Of a stretch of 64,000 bases of DNA, positions 11,292-21,789 are shown one piece after another (within the stretch, counting starts at the first letter, position 1; every line of letters starts with the position of its first letter). This stretch comes from Corinectria fuckeliana (taxonomy: Eukaryota > Ascomycota > Sordariomycetes > Hypocreales > Nectriaceae), in contig WPDH01000136.1 of NCBI GenBank assembly GCA_019137255.1, positions 29,922 to 93,921 of the forward strand. Direction: 5' to 3'. Made by a program: the position numbers and the translations under genes. The notes beneath the pieces were generated by a model. That model searched no databases, was not told the origin of the DNA, and saw nothing but the letters and a program-made list of their open reading frames with translations.

Positions 11292-11688
11292 GGTGGCGTT
11301 ACAGGTTGGATTATCTTGGAACGCCTTTAGCAGCATCTTCCTAAAGTCATCAAGGAAGGAATGACATTCCAGCACGATAACGGGGCCTAGACCAAAAAGT
11401 CATTTAGTGCAGCGGTGGCTGTACGCAAGATGCGAGGGGATCACGCTTGCGGAATGGCCCTTATATTCACCTGATCTTAATCCGATTGAGGGTCTACGGG
11501 TAATGCTAAAGGAACGGATCTGTAAGAGATACCCGGAGCTTGCAGAGCTTCTGAAAAGTGCAGCGGCAGAAGATGGCCTGATTTAGTGTGCAAAGGAGCT
11601 TCGGCATGGGCTTAAAGATGCAGTCTTTAAAAATCTACTAAATTTAATGCCTAGGCGAATACAAGCGGTTAATGACGTAGATAGATAG
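11292..11688 (+). pseudogene. Tc1/mariner transposase, broken 3' part
   Basis: Reads GGVTGWIILERL, stop, then HLPKVIKEGMTFQHDNGA with the second catalytic Asp, then after a one-base shift RWLYARCEGITLAEWPLYSPDLNPIE with the third acidic position of the DDE/D triad, then a C-terminus ending NLMPRRIQAVNDVDR. This is the catalytic C-terminal third of a Tc1/mariner transposase. There are three in-frame TAG codons and one frameshift. The N-terminal DNA-binding part and first Asp are not recognisable upstream, and I could not identify terminal inverted repeats. A dead remnant. Confidence 0.9.
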
Positions 11689-12261
11689 TACACTAAGTAT
11701 TAATATTAATCACTATAGTAACTAGCCTCTTGGCTTCAAATTAATTCAGGTCATAATTTAACTTGATATTATTTGGATGCACAATGGCAGGTTAAAGGCT
11801 GGGTCATAATCGGGGAGACTTGGGTAGATCCGGCGATTGTCGGAACTTTTGCGCGCCCGCTGTAGGTAGGTACAGTACATAGTGTAGGTAAGGGGTCAAG
11901 TAGGTATTTAGGTAGTCGGTCTAGGGACCTTGGGGCCTGAACCATCTGTGTCACCACCAACGCGGGGAAAGCGATGGGCACTGTTTTTGCCATCTGTTGT
12001 GCCGGATTAGAAGATGCCCGCCGAGGAACTCGTCGCGAAAGCACACGGCGAATCGACCATCTCCTACTGAGAAGCCGTCTTGGTCAAGAGGGAACCGCAA
12101 AGGCCCACGGCATTGACCCAGACCTGGCAGTGGAAGCTTCTACTTCTACAAGACATCACAGAGTTGCGTGGTACTGACAAGTTTGCAAGGGTGTCGTCAA
12201 TTATTAGGGCATCGAGCCATAGTGTATGAATACATTGACCATTGCTTCCCTTGAGCTTTGA

Positions 12262-12790
12262 GAATCGTTTTCCGGCGATAAAAAATGCAACAACAAGAAC
12301 AACACGAAAAATAACTGCTTCCCTTAAGCATCCTCCTCCGGTGATAAAAAGAAATGCAACAAGAAGAACAATACTTGCTTCCCTTGAGAATCCTCCTCCG
12401 GCGATAAAAAAAAATTGCCACAAGAAGAACAAGAAGAACAATAATTGCCTCCCTTGAGCATCCTCCTCCGGCGATAAAAAGTGCAACAAGAAGAACAATA
12501 ACTGATTCCCTTGAGAATCCTCCTCCGGCGATAAAAAATGCCACAAGAAGAACAAGAAGAACAATGACTGGTTCCCTTGAGCATCCTCCTCCGGCGATAA
12601 AAAATGCAACAACAAGAACAACACGAACAATAACTGCTTCCCTTAAGCATCCTCCTCCGGCGATTGAAAAGTGCAACAAGAAGAACAAGAATTGTTTCCC
12701 TTGAGCATCCTCCTCCGGCGATAAAAAAAAAAATGCAGCAACAAGAAGAACAATAACAATTTGCGCATTGCGCATCGTCCCCGGTGTTGA
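12262..12790. repeat. ~60-bp minisatellite, about 9 units
   Basis: Units of 57-69 bp, each with CATCCTCCTCCGGCGATAAA followed by an A-rich ATGC-AACAAGAAGAACAA segment. The variable part is the number of GAACAA blocks. It lies about 135 bp beyond the stop codon of the kinase-like gene at 12927-15089. Minus-strand frames read hydrophobic repeats, which I take as an artefact of the composition. Confidence 0.95.
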
Positions 12791-12926
12791 AAAATGCAAT
12801 GACAAACTTGAGCATCAACGCGTTGAGCTTTGGGAAATTAGACCCATCTCCGAGACGTAAAAACGCCGCCCGCGCTGTTGCAATGTCCTCCGTCTTCGGA
12901 CGTTGGGGCAGTGAAGCTTTGGGAAG

Positions 12927-15089
12927 TTACCAAAACGTCACAGCCTTGGCCTCCATAGCCTTGAACGCTCTTCGAAGCTTATTAGCGTCCTCGATAAATT
13001 CCACCTCCCATGGATTGCCTGCAATTTTTCTTGCATTGTCCTCGGCACCCGGCCGCAGCCCAGCCCTTTCAAAGTCGATAATCATGACTTTACGGACCTC
13101 TTGGTTGTACAGCATGTTGGGGATGCGTGCATCGTGGTGGACCACGCCCTCGTGATGCAATGCATTCAACGACGACATTGCACTCTTCTGAAGCAGCTTC
13201 CCAAAGTTACCGAAGACATCGGAGGAATTGAAAGGTCTCCCGCCCCATGATAGAAACGTCAGGTGCACCATATACACCCGATGATCGTAGTAGTAGATTT
13301 TTCCCATCTTCGAAAGGTCGACGGCTCCTAAGAACACAGGTACAAAGGTGCCTTGGAGCGGGCGGAGGCGCTCTTTGTACACGTAACCTTCGTACTTGAG
13401 GTGAGGGATGAAGGCCTCCACGGTTCCCTTGCTAACAAACGTATAACCGTACTGAAGCATGGTTACCTGAGAGAGCACACCGCGCGCGCCACCCCGTCCC
13501 AAGGACTTGATGCCGCTGTCCAACGATGTCTTTATCTGCACCTCGAGAAGTTCAAGCCATGTAGCGTGGCTGACTGGATGGCGGGTCTCAGCGTACGTTT
13601 GGGTTTGGGTGGCTCCGTTGTCACAGCGGTCACGTCTGCGGTGAAGCGCCACGTTGGGGCAATTTGGATCAAGCCAACCTCCCTTGACGAGACTCAGAAG
13701 GCATTTCTGCGTGCAGTACTTCCGTTCGCGTGTTGTTGGCATTTCGCTGGATGCAACGCTGCTCCCCGTTCCATCAATGCCGCATCGTCGTTGGGCCTGA
13801 ATCTGCATACCGTATTGAGGTGATGACTGGGTGCGTGTCTTGTTTGGTGAGCGGTCGACGCCCTCGTAAATGGTGGGCCCCCATGCAGGCGAGGCAAGTG
13901 ATGGATGTCTTTCGTATTTTGGAATTGACTGATATATCGCTTCAAAGTTTTCTGACCACTGGAGCAGACCAGAGGTAGCGCGTGCGCGCTCGTCCTGTCC
14001 ATGAACCCGCCGCTCTTCGAGGGCCATAAGGAGGAAAGCCAAGAACTGGCCTCCGGCCGAACAGACGGAAACGTCATCTGGATGGGCTAGTGCTTCGAAT
14101 GCGGGTTCAGCGAGGTGGAAATACAAAGTTTCCGGTTGCTCCCAGTTGATCTTCAGGAAGACCATGCATTCGACAGTAGTTAGAAGACCATACTCAAGGC
14201 CTCCCTCAATCATATAATGATAGATCTGCGTGACAGCAGACGCCGTCAGAATGTCGGCATGGTCCTGGAAACGTTCGTCTAAGCTCAGAGATGTGAGCGT
14301 CCTGCTTCGACCGATAACGTCGTCGTAAACGTCCACGTCCCGTAGACCGAGACGAAGATGATGAGCGGTCAGCTTGTGGGGGGGCTGAGATCCGACGAAG
14401 GTGATGAGGGTTTTTGGCGAGGGCGTATCCTTCTCGGTTCGATAGACGCACATCTGGCCGGATTCAACATCTGTGAGGGTTTTCTTCCAGAACCCCTTCT
14501 TTTTAGTTAATGGAGCCTCCCTCTTAAGGACTCCTCTGGCAATGTCGCTGATGGGCTTGGTGGAGAAGTCAAAATCGATGCCATCTCCAAAGTCGAATGT
14601 TTCTGCGGCTTCCTTGGAACACATGAGCTTGGTCGTGATGCATTTCATGGATTTTCCGATGGTCTTGGTCAAGAAAGGCTCAATCCTCTCGGGTGGTGAT
14701 GACCCATCCTGGGACTCGACCCAGTCCTCGGCACTATTGCTTAGGTACTTGAGGGACGGGAATTTCTGCTCGCTAAGAGGGAACTTGTCGTGAAGTATGC
14801 CGTTGATGTCTCTCTGATGTTCCAAGAAGCCTGACCATGCCTTGAGATGCTTCGGGCACCATCTGGGACCCGGCTTGGGCATGGGAGCAGTCCAGTGAGG
14901 GTCCTGGGAGAGCTTTGGCATGTAGTAGTGATTATGGAAGGCATCGAGGTACCCAGCAAGTGTCGTGTAGTTGGGTGGATATTGTCTTTCCCCCTGAGCC
15001 TCTCGCCGCTGTCTGGCCGCGACCGCAGATTGATCCCTGGCCAGTAAGTTGAGCTCATCCAGCAGCTCTAGACCCGTTGGCTGGGCCAT
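12927..15089 (-). CDS. kinase-like (FunK1-type) protein, intact
   Basis: One uninterrupted 720-residue frame. The C-terminal domain has degenerate kinase motifs: HHDARIPNMLYN (residues ~651-662, the H-D-N catalytic loop) and MIIDFERAGLRP (~670-681, DFE in place of DFG). Upstream, YCTQKCLLSLVKGGWLDPNC is a Cys-containing linker typical of the large fungal family of such kinase-like proteins. The N-terminal half is specific to the family. No glycine-rich ATP loop is obvious, so activity is uncertain. The gene ends LRRAFKAMEAKAVTFW. A broken relative lies at 33805-36064, with the same order of motifs. Minisatellites lie just upstream of the start and just beyond the stop. No signs of RIP. Confidence 0.85.
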   Translation of the reverse strand: MAQPTGLELLDELNLLARDQSAVAARQRREAQGERQYPPNYTTLAGYLDAFHNHYYMPKLSQDPHWTAPMPKPGPRWCPKHLKAWSGFLEHQRDINGILHDKFPLSEQKFPSLKYLSNSAEDWVESQDGSSPPERIEPFLTKTIGKSMKCITTKLMCSKEAAETFDFGDGIDFDFSTKPISDIARGVLKREAPLTKKKGFWKKTLTDVESGQMCVYRTEKDTPSPKTLITFVGSQPPHKLTAHHLRLGLRDVDVYDDVIGRSRTLTSLSLDERFQDHADILTASAVTQIYHYMIEGGLEYGLLTTVECMVFLKINWEQPETLYFHLAEPAFEALAHPDDVSVCSAGGQFLAFLLMALEERRVHGQDERARATSGLLQWSENFEAIYQSIPKYERHPSLASPAWGPTIYEGVDRSPNKTRTQSSPQYGMQIQAQRRCGIDGTGSSVASSEMPTTRERKYCTQKCLLSLVKGGWLDPNCPNVALHRRRDRCDNGATQTQTYAETRHPVSHATWLELLEVQIKTSLDSGIKSLGRGGARGVLSQVTMLQYGYTFVSKGTVEAFIPHLKYEGYVYKERLRPLQGTFVPVFLGAVDLSKMGKIYYYDHRVYMVHLTFLSWGGRPFNSSDVFGNFGKLLQKSAMSSLNALHHEGVVHHDARIPNMLYNQEVRKVMIIDFERAGLRPGAEDNARKIAGNPWEVEFIEDANKLRRAFKAMEAKAVTFW

Positions 15090-15189
15090 CGGAAACCGCA
15101 GTGAATGCTCGGTGCCGCAGGGGCGTGGAAGATTGTGTGTTTGTGTGTAGGTCTTTGGGAGGGAGTCTGTGTGTAGGTGTGTGCAATGG

Positions 15190-15740
15190 TGTCAAGACTA
15201 CCAAGATGTGTTGAAGTGAAGTCTGAAGTTGTGGGCAGTGGTGACAAGACTGACTGCCAAGACGTGTTGACGTGAAGTCTGAAGTTGTGGGCAATAGTGT
15301 CAAGACTGACTGCTAAGACGTGTTAACGTGAATTCTAAAGCTGTGGGCAGTGGTGACAAGACTTACTGCCAAGACGCGTTGACGTGAAGTCTGAAGCTGT
15401 GGGCAGTGGTGACAAAACTGACTGCCAAGACGTGTACACTGACGTGAAGTCTGAAGTTGTGGGCAATAGTGTCAAGACTGACTGCTAAGACGTGTTAACG
15501 TGAATTCTAAAGCTGTGGGCAGTGGTGACAAGACTTACTGCCAAGACGCGTTGACGTGAAGTCTGAAGCTGTGGGCAGTGGTGACAAGACTCCCAAGACG
15601 TGTAGAAGTGAAGTCTGAAGTTGTGGGCAATGTAAAGACTGACTGCCAAGACGCGTTGACGTGAAGTCTGAAGTTGTGGGCAATGGTGTCAAGACTGCCG
15701 AGATGTGTAGGAGTGAAGTCTGAAGTTGTGGGAAAATTCT
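15190..15740. repeat. ~56-bp minisatellite, about 10 units
   Basis: Units contain GTGAAGTCTGAAGTTGTGGG, then CA-TGGTGACAAGACTG and GACTGCCAAGACGTGTTG. Unit variants alternate in a higher-order pattern: two adjacent variants near 15300-15400 recur in the same order near 15480-15580. The array begins about 100 bp upstream of the kinase-like gene's start and so occupies its promoter region. Confidence 0.95.
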
Positions 15741-16113
15741 GCGCGGGGCCACCTTAGATACCCAAGACCAGTGGACGTGGGTAAGGAAGGTAGTAGTTAC
15801 AGCCTGAGGCGAGAAGGTGGGAAAGCGAGAAGTTAGGAGGAAGGTAGGAACTTGAGGTACGAAGGTGCTGGCCTAAACAGATTTCGAGGAAGATTGACTC
15901 TATGGAGCGCCGGGTGCGTGCTGCTTATCATGCGCGCGGGTGGTATACACGAAATTGAAGGTCTGAATCAGGGCTATCTAGTGGTAGTTTCTTTATAATT
16001 ATTACGCACGAATTGACTGCTTGACTGCACTTGAAAGTTGATGATGCAAAATGTTTTCTGGCACTCTGGCCACTCACTCCCTCACTTCTCTCATTTCTGC
16101 GACCATCACGACC

Positions 16114-16143
16114 GACCATCCACGGCCAAGTGGGTGGGGCATT
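16114..16143 (+). repeat. dispersed 30-bp repeat, copy 1
   Basis: GACCATCCACGGCCAAGTGG followed by GTGGGGCATT. It is identical to 22490-22519 and similar to 19612-19650. Confidence 0.9.
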
Positions 16144-16194
16144 GTGGGGCAGTTATTGTGGGGCGTCCGACACACGGCACCGCGCACAGCAGCA

Positions 16195-16320
16195 CGGCAG
16201 CAACGGACACAGCAGCAACGGGTACAGCAGCGACGGGCATGGCAGCGACGGGCACAGCAGCGACGGGCACAGCAGCGACGGGCACAGCAGCGACTGGCAT
16301 GGCAGCAACGGGCATGGCAC
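16195..16320. repeat. 15-bp tandem repeat, about 8 units
   Basis: Units of ACAGCAGCGACGGGC with a CAT/CAC and CGA/CAA variation. The length is a multiple of three, so several frames stay open across it; I do not take those as genes. Confidence 0.95.
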
Positions 16321-16574
16321 CTCAGCACCCGAATTAGCACCACCATGTGTCTGTGTTTACAGCTGCGCAGAGCCCGCAAAGTGTGCTGTGCCAGTGCCCG
16401 TTGCAGTGCCCATAAAGTCTGTCGTGCCGTGCTGCGCGTCGGCAGGCAGCGAAAAGGTGATAAAAGTACGGTGCGCTGGGCAGACCAGGCAGCGAGACCG
16501 CCACTAGATTAGGGGGAAGGAGCGCCCAGAGGCACGCCGATCCCCAGCACCAAGCCCGCGAAACACCATCTTCG

Positions 16575-17216
16575 CGCCCATCGCGGGCAAGATCAGGGGT
16601 CGAAATAGGGGCCAGACAAACCAGACAAACCAGACCAACGCATCGTCTGTACTTGCATACGACGACCCAGCTGCCCGACACCTCAACTGTCGGCTACCCT
16701 ACACCTCGAGAGTGACCTACCCTACACCTCGATCCAGACCAACCCCTCTACAGACGACGACCAAGCACCCAAGGTCAAGACGGCGCTCGACTCGGATTGC
16801 TCTAAGCGTGGCAATATCACCAAGGACGACGCCGCATTGAGCTCGGAGATGGCGGCAGCTGGACTGGGAACCGGGGAGGGCCACGAATACACGGCCTACG
16901 TCTACTGCGCTCGCCCCCGATGACAAGGCCCACAAGAGCCCCAGGCTTCGTCACTGACCTCTGCGTCCGCCTCCGCCTCAAGGCATCGTTTCTACCCCAA
17001 GGGCGAGTATGGGTCATCGCCAGTTCTCCTTTCACAACGTCTTCCGGCGGCCAACCTCGTCACCTCCTCCGCAGGTCGATCGAGCCCAGTGCTCAACCAG
17101 AGATTTTATGGACAGGGCGGTCAGAACCGGGGCAGTGCGGCAGTGTGGCAGTGTGTTGGTGGATTTGGACTTCTGGGGTATAATAGTAGGGCCAACAGTC
17201 AACTGGGCTGCCTAGC
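16575..17216 (+). pseudogene. unrecognised broken gene fragment
   Basis: One frame reads SSVLAYDDPAARHLNCRLPY, then continues in a second frame TSIQTNPSTDDDQAPKVKTA to HEYTAYVYCARPR, a TGA at 16921-16923, and on without stops through SASASRHRFYPKGEYG and RFYGQGGQNRGSAAV. The switch of frame coincides with a 23-bp direct duplication (16694-16709 repeated at 16717-16732). The TGA could come from CGA by one C-to-T change. I do not recognise the protein; the coherence may be chance. Confidence 0.3.
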
Positions 17217-17231
17217 ATGCCCTTTGTCTTG

Positions 17232-17258
17232 ATTAAATTGATATGCCTGTTTTTGCCA
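17232..17258 (+). repeat. dispersed ~27-bp motif, copy 2
   Basis: Second copy of the motif at 3751-3777, on the same strand. Confidence 0.6.
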
Positions 17259-17964
17259 ATACTGTTTTTTCTCTTGAATTGACAAGGCAACCTGAATATT
17301 GGGAAAGGATTTGACGGTGACGCAGCTGGCGATGCGCATCCGCCATGATGGCCCCCGCATCTCCGTGACCCGGTACCCGATAGCCCCCCTCACCACCGTC
17401 CTCCCGCCCAACCTTGCAAAACAGCTCAATTCTAATTCAATTGATCCTGGAATTTTGTCACATCATCTTATACACTGAGCATACCGTGAACTCGTTTTTT
17501 ACTCGTTTTTGGCTTGTCTGCCGCCGTCTCATATTTGGCCGGCGAGTACTATCACACGGAGAATCTAGGAAGGGCTAACGGATGGATGTTCAGATAGCGG
17601 TCCAACTCCGACACACTGCGTTGCTTTCTGGCGGGCGACACAGGGCAGTGCGCAGTGCCCACAGTGTGCATCTATCAGCGTTGGCGAGTACATATTTCTT
17701 TCTTGGACTTGGACTCTTCTCGCCGCCAGTAAATGTCAAATGTCCTCTTCACGATAGACTACCTATCCAATACCATAGATGCCTATCCAGTACCATATAT
17801 GCATATCTCGGTACTGCGCCTGTCTCTCATACTGGCGCTACCGGATCAACAAGTCAAGTTGGTCCGGACATCACGGACATGTCCAACTGCCTGGAGGCTG
17901 TAGGCGTTGGGGATATTGTCAGGACTTGTCTCATCACCTAGTTTGGGTGCATCGTAATGTACTC

Positions 17965-18002
17965 GCTATCTTATCTTGGATTATCTTCCAAGATAAGATA
18001 GC
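17965..18002. repeat. perfect 16-bp hairpin, 6-nt loop
   Basis: Left arm GCTATCTTATCTTGGA (17965-17980), loop TTATCT, right arm TCCAAGATAAGATAGC (17987-18002). The loop repeats part of the arm. It lies immediately before the small element at 18019-18126. Confidence 0.95.
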
Positions 18003-18018
18003 AAGAGGTGGGTGTCCC

Positions 18019-18126
18019 TGGACATAAAAGAGGAAGTCTCCAAGACGTACCCGAGACGTGTTGAGGCCGCTTAAAATCATTTTGGGTACATGTTGAGACC
18101 ATTTTGGTCACCTTTCTTTATGTCCA
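18019..18126. mobile_element. possible 108-bp MITE
   Basis: Starts TGGACATAAA and ends TTTATGTCCA, a perfect 10-bp terminal inverted repeat. It contains an internal partial repeat (ATTTTGGGTACATGTTGAGACCATTTTGG). I see no clear target-site duplication, so it may be chance. Confidence 0.35.
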
Positions 18127-19611
18127 CAGACCCTCCCCTCCTTCGTAGTAGGTTATCAGAGTGGCTACACATGTACATATCATAAAAATGGATCGGTACG
18201 GCCAACCTGTCGTAGTGTAGGGGTCGCAAAGGGATGAGGCCACCGATGCGTCTGAGCTTCCGTCCGCACCTCGGTATCTACCTTGGTCCTAGAAAGGCTT
18301 TCAGGGACCGGGGCATCGGCGTTCTGTAAAGTGTACAGGTTGCAAGGGTTGGAAATGGGCAAAAGTGGTTCTGTACCGTACAAGTTCATGAGTGTTTATG
18401 GCTGACGATACGTAGATTTCCTCTTGATCTGATCTGGTGAGCCTGATAACAGGGGACCCGATGATCAGTACATACTGACATTTGTACTGTACTTGCCACT
18501 GAGGTAAATCTCTTGCTGAAAAGAAGTGCTAGCACGTATCGTCTTGGTATAATGACATTTCCAACGCAACCTGTAAAGGAGCCAAGGGATGCCAAGTGCT
18601 GGGCGCGGGATCATCTGCTCCGGTCGACCTTTGGACTCGAGGCCTGCTGACGCGGATGATGCACCCGACATAAGACAGTCTGGGCCGCGCTGGTCTGGGC
18701 CGCGCTGACAGCGATCCCCTGGCGGCAGCGATCCCCTAGCGGCAGCGATCCTTAGCGATCCTTAGCGATCCCCAGCCGTCCTCCAGCGACAGCCAACCCC
18801 CGCGGTCCCTATGTAAGGGGGGCTCGCTCAGGTTACCTACTACGTACTTGGCTTATCTGCCCGTGCACTCGATCCATCGGGGGCCCAGCTCAACTCAGCG
18901 GGGCTCTAGACAACCTGTGATATGGCCCCGGACCTAACCTGCTAGCCCACAACTCAGCCAAGCCCAGCCCAGCCCAGCCAAGCCCAGCCCAGCCGTCTTC
19001 GTCTGCCGTCAGCCCGCCATGTCTTGTTTGTTTGCTTGTTTGTTTGCTTGTTCGATGACGAGGCAGCAGAAGGTGGCGTCGGGCATTCCGGAATTCCTGC
19101 CTCTGTATCAGCTACACCGACTTTCTACATGGTACTTACCCCTCCCTCCAATCTCGGCACAGCCGTGTTCCGTCGAGTCCAAGAAGCCCGGCGGGGACCT
19201 CGCCAACGCCACACGCCGTAGGCCGGTTGGCACCTGGCATGCCGAGCAGGTCTGGGCCAACGCCTCCGACAGGGACCGGCACGTAGACAACTTAGCATAA
19301 CAGACGGGAGTGGAGATTTCGCGGCAGACGCCGGCCGATCTACAATGTAACTTTTCATCGTTTAGGGGCGCGCCGGCGATTTCGGGACGGCCCGTTGTGC
19401 CCCTGGAGCTTGGTGAGCAAAGAGTCTAGTCGGGATGGTCGAGCAGAGACCCCGTGCTGCCCAGTGCTGCCCAGGGCTGCCCTAGCACCGTAGTCCAGCA
19501 GAGCGTTGGAGTGTTAGAGTGTTGCCCTAGCATGGAATGGACCGTAGCCCAGTACCGCCCTAGCATGGGTGAACCGTTAGTAGCCCTGCCCAGTGGCATC
19601 GATCGCGGTCT

Positions 19612-19650
19612 ATGGCCATTTGGGTGGGGCGCTGTGGAGTTATGATGGAT
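19612..19650 (+). repeat. dispersed repeat, diverged copy 3
   Basis: GGCCATTTGGGTGGGGC followed by TGTGGAGTTATGATGG parallels the sequence that follows copy 1 at 16128 (GGCCAAGTGGGTGGGGC, then TGTGGGGCAGTTATTGTGG). Confidence 0.5.
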
Positions 19651-20248
19651 GGAGTTGTTGTGGATTGCGGCATTATGGAGCGTTCGGGACGGCAGAGGGG
19701 CAGCAGCCCCAATTGAACTTGTTGCAAGCTTCCAGGGCCGGGCTCGGCAAAGCAAAGCAAACCCCCTCCTGCGCGGATCCCTTCGCAAGCCTCCTCACCC
19801 ACAGCACCCCCCTGGCATCACCAGAATACCTTGGGCATTACGTCGTAGATTGAGTAGGTATGTGCTTGCAGTAGATGAGTAGGGGGGTTGATGAGACTTT
19901 CGCCTTATGGCGCACCATCTGCTGGTCTCAGCTCCCGTGCGGACCGTCTGCTGGTCTCAGGCTCCCTTGCCTCGACCTCGAGTCCCTGGTTGTTACTGGA
20001 CCAGACCGCGGCATGCTCCTCGTCTGCCTGAGACAAGAGTGCCTGCAAGGCATCTCAACAGCTAGTAGATTAGCTCTCCCCTCCCGCGATCGCTCCTTCC
20101 CCGCGATCTACTTATTAACCCGTGTCACCAACTACTGACCATGTTCTCTCAACATCTCCGTCAGTGCAACAGCATCCCTCCCCTCAATCCTCGCATTCAT
20201 CGTCCACGTCTTCGGCATTTGCCTTTCCCCTCGGTCCTCGCGTCCAAC

Positions 20249-21713
20249 ATGGCGCAGCCACTACCTCAACCCCCGCCAGTAAACCACTATCTCAAATGGC
20301 TGCAAGATCTTGCTGACGAAATCGAAGAGACTTACGGCCTTGCAAAGTCCCAGCAGCGAATCAAGCGCGGACGTTCCCCTTCCCCTTCCCCCCTCCCTCC
20401 CCCAACCCAGTCTGACTCCGGCCCTGAAGCCCCGGCGTCCCCGGAAATCAAGCTCGAACGGTCAGACAGCGCTGATGCGGCCCGCCGAGCCAAGCGCCTC
20501 AAGGAGACGCGTGTCCCTACACCTGAGCCTCAGTCTGCCCCCAACAAACTTTCCCTACGTTGACTCCGCAACGCTAACCGCCCCTTACAGAGACGGGCTT
20601 CCATCAACAGACTACGGTGGGAGCTTTACCACGACATACAGCCGTGATGTGACCCTCGATCCACGTTCCCTTGTATTTTTTGATCCCTCACGCCGCTTTC
20701 GCCCATCCACGCTTGCTACCGCGGTAATGGACATCACATGGATAGCCAGAGGAATGGATATCATCTCGCGTGACCAGGCAAGAAGGCTCAGATACTTGGC
20801 GCCGGTGGTCTCCCTGGAGTATCTTTTCTCAGTCATTGGCGAGCGCTGCTTCTGCGGAGAAGCATCGCCCAGACTCCAATGGGGCAGGACACCAACCGTG
20901 TCCATGGTCTGCGGGGTGGTTTATGCTGCACGCCAGTGCGCGTTCAACCTGTCTCACCGGGATGTTTGGCGAGCAGAGGTCCACGAGCCCCTGCTTCGCT
21001 TTGCTCTGATGGATCTTAGGGGCGGAGCCGCATATGGTCGAGTTAATATCGTCCACTGGTATGTACATCATGGCCCTGATACCCGAAGACGCCGACTAAC
21101 GTTTTTGCACGCAGCGCACAGGCTCTCATCACGGAAGAGTACGACTTGGTGCATTCACCCGACTGGTGGATGGTCGACTCATGTACATTCTGTATGTACA
21201 TGTTGCCTGTCAACATGGGCCAGACCGACCACACGCGCCACTCTCTGCCGCATCAAAGCATCAACCACACGCAGGACGCGCCGCTCGCGCAGCACCCCAT
21301 TCGCTTGTCCATGGGGACCATCGGACACTGGATTGCCTGGGACATCACCAGGTTCGAGATTGCCACCTGGCTTGAGTCGCAGCGGACCATGCTTGCGGAG
21401 CTCGTGGACAGGGCTGGCGGTTCTTTCAGGGGTCTTCCCTTTCTGCCTGGCATTATTGTGCTGGGCCACCACTGGCATTTCGCCGCTTCGACGCCGGCAG
21501 AGTCGGTAGACGTAAGTCGGGCATGGCGAAGAAGCTGTGTTGTCCAAGCCGCTAATCCATTGACAGAATGTCTGGGTATCGAACCCCTTCGGCTGGACCT
21601 ACGACGCTGTCGGCGTCTATCAGATCGTCTCTGTGCTTCAGTACTTGACGCACTGGGCAGAGACGGTCTACTGGCCGTGGTTCGAAAGGAACGCTATAGA
21701 CCCTGCGTACTAG
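20249..21713 (+). CDS. PD-(D/E)XK nuclease-like fungal protein
   Basis: Proposed exons 20249-20512, 20591-20643, 20750-21058, 21115-21511 and 21567-21713 close in frame to 389 residues. The last two introns have clean GTATGT/GCAG and GTAAGT/CAG ends; the first two junctions are less sure. The N-terminus is disordered (RGRSPSPSPLPPP) as in the fungal PDDEXK_12-type family. The domain follows: SHRDVWRAEVHEPLLRFAL, VNIVHCAQALITEEYDL, WWMVDSCTF (the PD-type Asp), SINHTQDAPLAQHPI, then LPFLPGIIVLGHHWHF and GVYQIVSVLQYLTHWA with YWPWF at the C-terminus. Where relatives have an ETK-type ExK motif, this protein reads SMGTIG, so both the Glu and the Lys appear lost and nuclease activity is doubtful. 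The family's biological role is not known to me; many copies are subtelomeric. Confidence 0.75.
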
Positions 21714-21789
21714 TGCAAGGTACAAGACGTCGGGGGACGACTGGGTCCAGCCGAAACGATCAGTGTGCTTCCAAGCCCGCATCTCAATT

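Larger units (their letters stand above)
17260..20248. other. gene-poor stretch with palindromes
   Basis: No gene can be supported. It includes a perfect 16-bp palindrome (17965-18002), a small element with 10-bp inverted ends (18019-18126), GCGATCC-type repeats at about 18710-18775, an AGCCC repeat at 18955-18995, and a diverged copy of the dispersed 30-bp repeat near 19612. 20250 onward is coding. Confidence 0.55.

Noticed and set aside
12197..12818. Long minus-strand frames of hydrophobic repeats (for example FLLHFLSPEEDAQG)
   Set aside because: All three frames stay open because the ~60-bp minisatellite lacks stops; no start context or homology supports translation.
12262..15740. A CRISPR array (regularly repeated ~56-60-bp units)
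   Set aside because: The units are contiguous minisatellite repeats without unique spacers, and the genome is fungal.
16031..16512. Overlapping plus and minus frames across the 15-bp repeat
   Set aside because: The 15-bp unit is a multiple of three, so every frame stays open; there is no coding signal outside the array.
20310..21509. A single 399-residue frame as the nuclease-like gene
   Set aside because: It starts out of frame with the disordered N-terminus, reads through three introns and loses the family's C-terminal part; the five-exon model restores it.
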